Source: Sialis fuliginosa (Eukaryota > Arthropoda > Insecta > Megaloptera > Sialidae). From it: DNA of 64,000 nt. Shown piece after piece: positions 37,391 to 47,717 of this stretch. Below the pieces are notes generated by a model that was given only the letters and a program-made list of their open reading frames with translations, had not been told where the DNA came from and did no database searches. The stretch spans positions 24,365,638 to 24,429,637 of the forward strand of contig OY540815.1 of the NCBI GenBank assembly GCA_961205875.1. Direction: 5' to 3'. A program made the position numbers and the translations under genes. Each line of letters begins with the position of its first letter. Positions within the stretch are counted from its first letter, which is position 1.

Positions 37391-37632
37391 ATATCAAGTT
37401 TAACATATTTAAATACTAAAATTCGGAATATCAAATATTTATTGTTACAAAATTTACTTATATAATTTTCAATAGATTACATAATAATTTAATTGCACAA
37501 ATATATATGAGTACCTATTATAAACGAAGAGTAGTTCTTTATCTAGCAAATGAATTTCAAAATATCTGTCTTTGTTTGATACATGGAGAAATTATTTAAA
37601 TATTATAATTGCACAAGTTTGTGATAAATATA
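37391..37632 (+). mobile_element. Family E fragment without ends
   Basis: Matches the interior of 10639-11034 (TACTAAAATTCGGAATATC, CGAAGAGTAGTTCTTTATC), but both CAGTCGCC ends are missing. Confidence 0.75.
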
Positions 37633-37776
37633 TAATTGTAAACATATTTTTTTTAGTCTATGCGTAATTTTACATGTTTTATCTACACTGAAACTCAAAA
37701 CCCTAAGATTTATCCAGGCTAAGAATATGATGTACTAAAGCAACAAAATAATAAATAACAAATAAGAAAAAAAATT

Positions 37777-38000
37777 ATGTCCGGTATTATAAAGGAGCTA
37801 ACAAATTTGCAAGCTTGCAAGCACTTTTAAATGGCCTATTAATGGATAAGCTATTGAATTTAGAGCAGTGATACTTCAACTTATTGTAACACAGTTGGCA
37901 ACTCTGACCGTACAAAATAATTTTCATAATACCATAAGCGCGAAACATGTGAAACACTTCAGGAAACTTCAAGAGAACTTCCAGATAGGTTTAAAACCTA
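37777..38000 (-). mobile_element. Family D MITE, truncated
   Basis: TGTCCGGTATTATAAAGG at 37780, interior as in 39063-39402, with an internal deletion around 37930 and no right terminal repeat. Confidence 0.7.
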
Positions 38001-38451
38001 ATTTTAACAAACATTTTATTTTATTATTTAAATAAAATCATCATCATAACTGACCTACCCCAACACAGATCAACAAAAGTACAAAACAAAACAACAAAGT
38101 GACCTTATCTGATATAGAAACGTATAATAAAAGTGACCCTTTTCAACACAGCCGATATCAGATCAAGATATCTATGGAACATAATTAAAACAGCAACAAA
38201 AGAAAGGGATAACTGAATATAATCGTCATCTAGATGCGACAGAAGCTATTGATCATTCTACTCGATGACTTTAATTATTGGTAGAATTGTTTACTCAAGA
38301 TCTAGATAATCAGGCTATGGAAACCGGCAATTAAAAAGCAACGCGCCCTCTACTTTATACCAGATACCTATCTTGATCTATGGTTTAGTGAATGCGTTTC
38401 TAACAGTCCTACCACCCTATGTTTTTTTTATACCTACTTATACTCTATGTA

Positions 38452-38847
38452 CAGTCGCCTGCATTAATGGTCTTGCAGTTTGTATTCATTTTCGTTTATC
38501 ACAAACTTAGTAGGCTCCTCCCATTTGTGCAATTATATTATTTAAATCATTTCTCCATGTATCAAACAAAGACAGATATTTTGAAATTCATTTGCTAGAT
38601 AAAGAACTACTCTTCGTTTATAATACATAGGTACTCATATATATTTGTGCAATTCAATTATTATGTAATCTATTGAAAATTGTATACGTAAATTTTGTGG
38701 CAATAAATATTTGATATTCCGAATTTTAGTATTTAAATATATTAAACTTGATAGAAAAAGATAACCGATGATGTTTGTCTTTAAATTTGGAATCTGTTGT
38801 AAGCGATTCTAGCCTTTAGGGTGCCAGACGAGTTCTGCAGGCGACTG
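38452..38847 (-). mobile_element. Family E MITE, second full copy
   Basis: Inverse copy of 10639-11034, same TA flanks and CAGTCGCCTGCA ends, only scattered differences. Confidence 0.88.
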
Positions 38848-39062
38848 TACATATATGAAATATAGTGAAGACGATTTTTTTCGAAATCCGAATTTTGATG
38901 GAATTATCCATTTTGACATCCATTCTGACTATTTTCCCGATGATGTCTGTGTCTGTCGGTCTGTAAGCGCTGTGATTCAAATACGACAATCGTAGAAGGT
39001 TGAAATTTTATATTTAAGATTAATTTTTGTCTGGGAAGAAAACATTATATTTTTTATATATT

Positions 39063-39402
39063 AATGTCCGGTATCATAAAGGACCTAACAAATTTGTTAG
39101 CTAGCAAGCACTTTCAACTGAGATATCAAACTTATATGACAGTTCTTTTGGAGTTTGTTGAAGACTTTGACAAGTTTCGCACACGCGTTGTAGTAAGTAA
39201 ATACCAACGGTATTAAAACAGTGGTGATGTTATGAAAATTATTTTGTACGGTCAAAGATGCCAACTGTGTTACAATTAGTTGAAGTGTCACTGCTCTAAA
39301 TTCTATAACTAATCCATAGATACTAGTACAGAATTGATACCCCATTTGAATGTAATTGCTAGCTAGCAAATTTTGTTAGGTCCTTTATAATACCGGACAT
39401 AA
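39063..39402 (-). mobile_element. Family D MITE, full length
   Basis: ATGTCCGGTATCATAAAGG to ATAATACCGGACAT. It carries an open frame (39369-39097, minus) shared with the 17632 copy. Confidence 0.8.
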
Positions 39403-39969
39403 GTTAATTTTTTTATGAAAATATATACATTTTTACCTCCAAGGATTTTTACAAAAACCTAAAAAAGACAAGATTCACCCCTCTTGCCTCTAGTATGCAA
39501 CAGGCCCTTTCAATTCTTACATTAATTATAAAAAAATGCATTATTACCGATCACGAAATACAAAAAAACAATTTCGTACTTTGATTGTATTTTACCTATA
39601 TGTATGAGTTAATTTTAAAAATCTTTTTGTACTTTTATTCAAAATTATTCACCCTCTTGAACGTTTATCAGCGCGCCATTGTGTTTGAACCTAATCCAAT
39701 AACGGTCCACTTTGCCTAAAAGCAAAATAAAAATCATTGTTCTCTTCGATTCGTATTAAAATAAATAAATGTGTATGAAAATCGAATTTGCACTACAAGA
39801 GTTTATTGTGGTAGCCAGATTTCCATATGAATATAAGTGCTCCTCCATTCACGAACGGTTTTGATTGTAAAAAAGCAAAGGAGGCGCACCATATACAACA
39901 CACTTTAACCCTAACTACAGGACCGGACCAGAATTTTTCTTTTTTTTTTCAAATACATTTTTGCCCGGT

Positions 39970-40069
39970 AAATTAGCTTCCAGCTAACGCTATCTGCTAA
40001 GTATTAAATATTAATGACAACACACAGATATAGCGAACGAAACAGATAGCGTTGGCTGGAAGCTAATTT
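39970..40069. repeat. Hairpin, 27-bp arms
   Basis: AATTAGCTTCCAGCTAACGC...TCTG at 39970-39996 is complementary, apart from single mismatches, to 40043-40069, with a 46-bp loop. Small foldback element or structured site. Confidence 0.65.
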
Positions 40070-40199
40070 GCATTTGCACTCAAGCAAATTCTTTATAATA
40101 CTTGATATTTTTTAATTTCAACTTTTTTTTTTTCGTCTAAAAAATATTTTGTCCGTCTGTCTGTCTGTCTGATAAAGCTAAACAAGAATATATATTTTA

Positions 40200-40430
40200 A
40201 ACTAGCTGTTACCCGAGTGGAATTTAAGTTATTGAAAACAACACCATGAAGTTAGGTTAGGTAGATAATACAGATTTCTGTATGATATCGATAAAACAGG
40301 TTTTTAATTTCACCTAATCTATCGCACGTACAAATATCACAGACCATTTTTTTGGGATATTAAGTAACCTATGTCCTTCCTCAGGATGCAAGCTATCTCC
40401 CTGCCAAATTTCATCAAAATCGGTTTATAA
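40200..40430 (+). repeat. Repeat L fragment
   Basis: ACTAGCTGTTACCCGAG, CAGATTTCTGTATGATATCG and GATGCAAGCTATCTCC match the L copies at 5741 and 23318. Confidence 0.6.
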
Positions 40431-40957
40431 AAAAAATTGAAGTGTCTTATTTTAAAAATATATATACGTATTATGCCTACAAATTTTTTTGATTCATTTA
40501 AAATACCACTGCTCAGCCCTTGATGGATTAGTGTGACAAACAAATAAAAATTCTATAAACGACAACCCCATTATTTTTTACTGAAAAGTTGTGACTTTAA
40601 AAACTTCCCCTTGTTAATTTTGACTATTTTTTACTGAAAACTTTTTAGAGTCAGTTGACTTCCCCTTGTTAATTTTGACTAGGCCGCCCCTGGCTGGCGC
40701 TAACACACCGCCCGTAACCCCGGAATAAATCACCCGATTCTATTTAACTTAAAAGCATTTGCAGAATAGATTCCAATAACGTCTTTTGTCCCATTCAATA
40801 GAACACCGCAATGAATCGGCCAACTAGGATCCTTGTATAAATAAACTACTATCTTACAGAATCTGCTTACAACCGAGGCGTTACCGACAAAATCAAGAAC
40901 AGATTTTTATTTTGTACCACTTGATTAATCAATTTATTCATCCTGACTCATCCTTAA

Positions 40958-41425
40958 TCCTTAATATATATAAAGCTCAACGTCTCTCTGTCTGTCTGTA
41001 TGTCTTCATAGGTACATTCTCTGGCCAGGTTATAGGCTATATTTTGTTATGTTAGGTAACATAACAATTAAGCAGTGACGATAATAGTAAATCAAGTCGG
41101 AAAAAATTTTACCGTCGGCGCGCTGTTTTGCAATACGCTGCCTAAACCGTTCAATATTGAACAAAATAATGTATTAAAGAATTGTGTAGAATCAAAAGTT
41201 CTACAATAAAGTCCGCGACACTATATATCTAACTCTTATATTTAAGCCACAATGACTGCTTTTATGTTACAAAGAAAATTACAAATATTTGGGTTCTGGT
41301 TATGTGGACTTATGACCTGCAAAACATTAATCCTTATCGAAATAAATGATTTCATCGTCATAAGTACTTAATGTAGATATAATTTGCCCTTTACAGCATC
41401 CAATTTGGTCGTATAATTTAGAAAA
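40958..41425 (+). mobile_element. Helitron, 3'-truncated
   Basis: TCCTTAATATATATAAAG start; about 45 bp after the GTCT run are deleted relative to 16463; continues to GGTCGTATAATTTAG, then lost. Confidence 0.78.
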
Positions 41426-41732
41426 TATCGAAATATATGTATATATAAGAGAGTATACTGTGAAAATTTTAAACCGAAATTCAAAGTATCTACGAAGTTA
41501 TAGCACAAAGAAGGGAAGTATTAGTGTGTAAAATCTTTTTTTTTCGAAACTACCTTTTTCAGTTGGTGGGAAGCAGAAACGAAATTCTAATCAACCGATC
41601 TGGCTATAATTTTAACACGTTGTTTTATTCTACACACTAATAGTATTACCTAAAATGAATTATTTTTATTAATAATTACTTAATTTTTTTTACAAGTCTA
41701 TAAAATAAAAATATTTTTTATATTTATATATA

Positions 41733-42244
41733 CAGGGTGAGTCGGGAGGAATCTGTAATACTCCAGGAATGTATTGTACACGTGAAAATAATAACAAAAA
41801 AACCAAATTTTATTATCCGATTTTCATTTGTTTTTAAGTTAAAGCGTAATTAAAAATTAAAGAAATTTCAGTAATTATTGAAGTACTAATAATGGATAAA
41901 GTAGTATGCTATGTTCCAGGCTCGAAAACATTTGATACATTTGATTATTTTTGTATTGTCAAACTGATTTAAGTACGTAACCTAACCTAACCTGATTTAA
42001 GTACGGTTATTTCTTGAGTTTGTACAATTAAATGCCACACATTTATTCAAATGTAGAATATGCAAATATGGTGTTTGTTAATTTATTAATTTTTAGTTAT
42101 TATGTATGAAATTTCTTTAATTTTTAATTACGCTATAACTTAAAAACAAATAAAAATCGAATAATAAAATTTGGGTTTTTTGTTATTATTTTCACGTGTA
42201 CAATACATTCCTGGAGTATTACAGATTCCTCCCGACTCACCCTG
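41733..42244. mobile_element. Family I foldback element, mariner-type ends
   Basis: TA-flanked, 512 bp, with arms of about 140 bp: left CAGGGTGAGTCGGGAGGAAT, right its inverse ending CCTG-TA. Spacer about 41880-42100. Frames at 42140-42337 and 42196-42381 overlap the arm and are incidental. Confidence 0.85.
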
Positions 42245-42785
42245 TATATTGTTATAATATATATAACCCAACTTCCACGTATTCACGCCAATCCCTCGAC
42301 TGTGCATCACGACACAAATTTCATAAAAATTTAACACTTTTCAAACATCTTTTATTTTGTTTTTTAAAACATAATAAATAACAAAATAAATTCCCACACC
42401 AAATTCTTGAAGAACCTATCACTACCAGTTTTTATGCACATTCACAACTATGTATTTCTATTTTAACACCGGACCCCGAAATAATAAAAAAACCAAAGAA
42501 TTATTGAAACATATGACTTCCATCGTTTGACATATTACCAACATTAGAAAACTTCAGTTCTACAAGTATTAGTGAATACAAACCACGTTGTTTTTTATCG
42601 TAATCGATTAAACACGTTCAGCTTTGAAATAAAGAATCGTTGGGAATAAGGAATTCCTCGAAAACAGGAGCTGATACGATCTTTAAGTTATTTTCAAACA
42701 AATAAACTTATATCACCACATATTTTTGTATTGGTACCAGTGGCGCGGCCGACAAAAAGGTAAGAGAAAGAATAAATAGATTATT

Positions 42786-43010
42786 TTTACTGCCATGTTA
42801 TGAAAGAAATGAAAGTATTGTACTACCTTCAAAACTTAAAGAAAAGTTAATTTCTGCATGGCGGCTGTGCGTGTGTCTGTGTGTCTAGATGTAGAATTTT
42901 CTTTCGTTCACGATAACTGCTGTAAAAATACACCGATCTGAATTATTTTTCGGGGAAAATGTTTGTCTCGGTGAGTACTCCAGACGTATTGATTTTGGTG
43001 CTGATAGAAT
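42786..43010. repeat. Repeat S, single-unit copy
   Basis: CATGGCGGCTGTGCGTGTG and CGGTGAGTACTCCAGAC match 4382-4505. Confidence 0.7.
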
Positions 43011-43659
43011 TATGGGTTTTGGAAATATTCGAAATTTTGTAAAAAGTAAACATTGCGAGTATTATCTCACTAATTTTGATAAAACTTGGTACATTTGTAG
43101 TTCAATTAAACCTAAGGAACATTTATTATTTGCGCGTGCCTAAACAGCTATTGAAGAGGTGAAAACCATTTGAATTTTAAATAGTTACTAATTAATACGT
43201 TACTAGTTCATGTTGCCTTGGAAACAAATGCAACTAAAATCAAACTGTAAAATTATTTATCTTCGAATGTGTATTATGTTTTATAAACATCCCCTCACAT
43301 AAAATGTTTCTACCCCGCCCTTTAAGGAAGGAATATTCGAAAAACGTTTAATTTATTTATTCGTTAAAATACAGTATTTATAAAAAACGCGTAGCGCATT
43401 TTTTACTCGAAATTCCAATAAAAAACATCGGTAAATGTGTATTGGAATTAATTTTAAACGTTGTGGCATTTCACAGCTGCGCCGAATATCCACACGAAAT
43501 AAAATGTATCTCGATTGATATATTATAGACTTTCGATTTCCGGTATTTTCGTATAATATACTAGTGACATTTGTTTAAATAAATAAACACAATTCAAAAC
43601 ATTTATTATTAACAGCGTGGAATTTGTAATTTTTTTTTATTTATTAATAAAGTAGCCTA

Positions 43660-43760
43660 TGTTCTTCCTCAGGATGCAAGCTATCTCCGTGCCAAATTTC
43701 ATCAAGATCGGTACAGCGGTTCAGCCGTAAAAAAATAACAAACAGACAGACATATTATTG
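43660..43760 (+). repeat. Repeat L tail
   Basis: TGTTCTTCCTCAGGATGCAA, CATCAAGATCGGTACAGCGG and an ACAGACAGAC end. Confidence 0.65.
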
Positions 43761-44339
43761 TTTTAATTCTAAACAATTGATATTTATTTTAAGATCAGAA
43801 TGATGCGTCGCTGACTTTACGGAGTACATTTTTGCGGTGCACACTGGTAACAATGTTCGGTATTGTGTTATGAACCCTATACCTTTCTTTGCCCCCACTA
43901 AAGATTAGCTTTCGGCAAGCTTATTTCAATAATGAGACTGGATAACTCAATAAGACTTTTATAGACTGGATAACAGTTTATAAATGGTAAATATTATTAC
44001 CATTATTTTACTAAATAATCTTCTACAAGAGATCCCAATGAAGTAAACAATATATATATTTTTAGATACCTACAAAAACTAACGTTAGGATAGTTTTTAA
44101 CAAGAATATTTTTTCTTTCTTATCTGATATGAACCTTACTTAGTTTATATGCCTCTAATTAACAATTAAAAAGGGGGCTCGACCGGCTTTTAACATGTAC
44201 GTACCACCGTCCCTGAAAGTAAGTGTTAAACGTCCAGTACCCATCGCGAATCGCGACGTAATGAGATTACTTAAAATGGCGGATGCACACAATGCTTAGA
44301 TTTTTATAAAATATAATCAATTATAAATTCTCTCTCTTA

Positions 44340-44845
44340 GGCGGCTATTACACTATCAAAGAAATATGATAAAATTTCTTTGATCAAAGAAATATGACAG
44401 TGTAATAAGTCAACTTTTATAATATTTACCTTCATAATATTTCTATGATCATAGTTAATGACAGTCTCTTATATTTGATCAAAGTTTTTTGACGTCAAAA
44501 ACAAAATGGCGACTACCAAGTTATCACTGACAGTTACAGTTACATAATTATTAATATATGAATATCAACAAAATCCAGTATTATATGATAATCTTCTTAT
44601 TGATTATAAAAACCACAATACACGATTGTAAATTCAAACCTCGATCGCGTCAATTGACGAACATCCACGCACTGATAATCAAAATGCACCAAAAGAGAAG
44701 AAAATATCCCTAGATAATATTGAGAAAATATTATCAAATATTTTATGTAGTGTAATAAAACAAAATCTCGTATTTTATCAAAGAAATATGATCAAATCTT
44801 TGTCAAAGATGTTTGACATATTTATTTGATAGTGTAATAGTCGCC
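44340..44845 (+). mobile_element. PIF/Harbinger-like MITE, copy 2
   Basis: GGCGGCTATTACACTATC start, inverse TAGTCGCC end, TTA on both sides (44337-44339, 44846-44848). Nearly identical to 33072-33564 but with about 13 extra bases near the right end. Confidence 0.85.
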
Positions 44846-45044
44846 TTAGAACCAGTAAATCTTTATTCAATAAAAAGATAGTGTATATATATATAAAGTA
44901 ATTTAATTAAACTCCCTTCTTCAAAAAAACAAAACACTAAAAGCGTTCTCGTATATAGAGTTAAACAATAGAGTTTTCGGAGACATAGTGGAACAATTAA
45001 ACGAAAGTAAAACAATTTGCTACGTAAATAAAAGACGGCGGAGA

Positions 45045-45180
45045 TTAAAATATAAGATAAAACTAGGACCGGCCGTCGCTATAAATCACAGACAGCTGTG
45101 AACGCGTAATTCGAGCTCTCGCCGCGCGACGGCAGCGCCACCACCGTGCAACTACAAAAACAACAACAACGTTTCAATTA
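45045..45180 (+). promoter_or_regulatory. Promoter-like GC-rich unique sequence
   Basis: GACCGGCCGTCGCTATAAAT carries a TATA-like CTATAAAT at about 45079; about 30 bp on, a GC-rich stretch (CTCTCGCCGCGCGACGGC) leads into ACAAAAACAACAACAACG, typical of insect 5' leaders. Not repeated in the window. No downstream coding exon was identified. Confidence 0.3.
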
Positions 45181-45589
45181 ACGACTATTAATTTATTGTT
45201 TTCAGTTTCTCCTTATCGCTAATATTTATCTATACAACTAACTCAAATAACGGAAAAATTATATCAATTTAACAAATCAATTATAATAACTGTAATTATA
45301 ACTATATTCTATAACTATAATGACCAGGTCTCCGGGCTCCGGGTGTAGCTATAATTTTTCCGGGTCTTCCAATAATTCAACTTAATATAACCGTAAAATA
45401 AAATAAAAACTTGATATAACAATATCTGCTTTCATTAACAGTTTTTTTTTATAGACTGTATACCCCCCCCCCTCCCCCCTCCATCCAATTAGTACATTAA
45501 ATCAAGAATTTCCTATATAATACAAAAAGATAAAGAATTGTATAGGTACACATAAAAAATTGTAAATCCAGCCCTAATTTTTGCGAAAC

Positions 45590-45740
45590 GTGTCATCGGC
45601 ACAATTCTCTGCAAAGCTCTGCCGTATTTTAATCGGGCTTTGTTCGGCCGTCATGTACAAAACGGCGTGAACAATTACCGGGGCCCCGGATTATTGTTTC
45701 GGTAATCGCAACGCCAACCTCGATTTTACAAATTGATATC
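45590..45740. promoter_or_regulatory. GC-rich unique island with palindrome
   Basis: Contains GGGCTTTGTTCGGCCGTC and the palindrome ACAAT..CCGGGGCCCCGG..ATTGT at 45671-45697. Non-repetitive and clearly distinct from its AT-rich surroundings. No open frame. Candidate conserved regulatory element. Confidence 0.3.
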
Positions 45741-45881
45741 TTTTCAAAATATTATTTTTTTTCCGATTGTATTAAGGAGGTTGTTCTATGAATCAAAAAG
45801 ATTTAATTCAAATAATTAATTAAGGATGTACTTGCAACACAATCAGAGACAAAAGTAGCTAAAGTTTAAAATACATAAATA

Positions 45882-46262
45882 AGGTACTTGCACCAGTCAT
45901 GGCCCCTATACTGTTTTTAAAAAAATAGAAAAAGGGTCAAATTCCGCTTGTTTGGTTATACATTTTAACGTGCCACATGCCTTGGTATAAAAAAAATATT
46001 TTTTTACCTAGCTTTAGCTCCTTATTGCCCCCCCTGAAAAATTATTTATTCAATAAATTTGTACATATTTTACCAGAGGGTGTCATTTTACATGTTCAGT
46101 AAAAAATTTAAGTTTCTAGCTTATCTAGTTTACGAGCTATTTAGCTTTGAGTGAAAAGGACAGACGGACGGACGATATAGTGAGATTAATAGGGTTTCTT
46201 CGGAACCCTAAAAAGTAAGATGTTCTTAAAATGTCTGCCATTACTATGATGCCATTACCTTA
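45882..46262 (-). mobile_element. Family A ends around unrelated interior
   Basis: AAGGTACTTGCACCAGTC at the left and GATGCCATTACCT-TA at the right, but between them none of the usual interior; instead unrelated AT-rich DNA, including a GACGGACGGACGATATAG...GAACCCTAAAA stretch. Confidence 0.55.
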
Positions 46263-46391
46263 CCTACTACAAAATAAAAATGAATTTATCTATTTACCAC
46301 TGACAGTACAAATAAAACAGTTTCCTGTGGCATCTAATAGAAATGTCGTAAATTCTGACATGGACGTGTTTGACTGCAAGACTCCCGCACC

Positions 46392-46410
46392 AATATCCCG
46401 ACGTTTCGTG
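46392..46410 (-). other. Penelope-like GAAACGTC signature
   Basis: On the minus strand CACGAAACGTCGGGATATTG, the kind of sequence found after the hammerhead core in Penelope-like elements. The upstream half of a hammerhead was not found. Confidence 0.3.
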
Positions 46411-46543
46411 CAAACACAGACGCGAGCGTATCTATATTGTCACACTTCGACACTGTGTGATGTCAATAACGTCTGTAGATAGCACACATGTCACACGAAG
46501 GCAAGCGACGTTAGATCGCATGCGAAACGACGTCTCGTCGAAT

Positions 46544-46904
46544 ATTAACCCATTAACGCCCAAAATAAAACAAAAACATATTAACCCATTAACGCCCAAA
46601 AGAAAACAAAAACATATTAACCCATTAACGCCCAAAAGAAAACAAAAACATATTAACCCATTAACGCCCAAAATAAAACAAAAACATATTAACCCATTAA
46701 CGCCCAAAAGAAAACAAAAACATATTAACCCATTAACGCCCAAAATAAAACAAAAACATATTAACCCATTAACGCCCAAAAGAAAATAAAAACATATTAA
46801 CCCATTAACGCCCAAAAGAAAACAAAAACATATTAACCCATTAACGCCCAAAAGAAAATAAAAACATATTAACCCATTAACGCCCAAAAGAAAACAAAAA
46901 ACAT
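46544..46904. repeat. 36-bp minisatellite, 10 units
   Basis: Units ATTAACCCATTAACGCCC plus an A-rich half, exactly 36 bp apart, with variants AAAATAAAAC, AAAAGAAAAC and AAAAGAAAAT. Because 36 is divisible by three, frames stay open on both strands (GVNGLICFCFLL repeated on minus). Treated as non-coding. Confidence 0.95.
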
Positions 46905-47717
46905 GCAGAAGATTTTTTTAAAAGAAATTAAGTACACATACAATATATTTAACTAAATATTACAACAAAAATAACGACGTGCATTCGAGCGAGTAAATTT
47001 GGCAGATATCAAGTCTATTTTGTGTTAGACTGCTTTTCTGATACCATTTTTTTTTTTTAGATAAATTACATTTAACTTTTATTATACATTTTTTATTTAT
47101 TTTTTTTATACATAAATGAAATGTATTATATATGATTTCAACGGAATTACACGTATTGAGAATCCCTTAATCAAGTACGATCACTATCTCTATGACGTCT
47201 GTGTGTGTCTCTGTCTGTGATCGCTCTACATCCAAAACGGTGAGACTTACAAACATGAAATTTTTAACTTGTATAATCTAGATGTGCTTCTCATATTTTT
47301 TAAAACCGGAAATAATCGATCGAGCTGCACTAGATATCGAAGTAGGGGAGAGGGGGGGGGGGGGAGAAGTTAACGTCTATTTCTTTAGTACATGAAATTT
47401 CAGTTGTACAAAAGAGTTTAAAAATGTACGTTTGAATGTAGCTATAAAATATAAAACTTTAGTGTCCTTTAAAAATGCATTGTCGGAATAAAATCTCGAA
47501 TTTAATCATGTCTTCGTTTAAACGTCTGCTACAACAAACTAAACAAAAATGCGCTCACCCACTTCCACCTCACCCACCCGCCGACAGGAAGAAGTCAACT
47601 GGATATAACATTTGTTACACATACACAGACGGAAAATGCATTTTCCAGACCTGAGAAAACTAAATGTATTTGTAATTTTTGTGGCCAACGTAATGTTTTT
47701 TTTTATTTCGTAATTGA

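Noticed and set aside
17710-39369. Conserved 69-70-codon frame in two family D copies (17710 + and 39369-39097 -)
   Set aside because: Of about six base differences read within the shared frame, five change the amino acid and the start codon is lost in one copy. That is the pattern of neutral drift, not of a selected protein.
46370-46887. Long frames of 139 and 151 codons over the minisatellite
   Set aside because: Open only because the 36-bp period is a multiple of three; no start context, domain or neighbouring gene.
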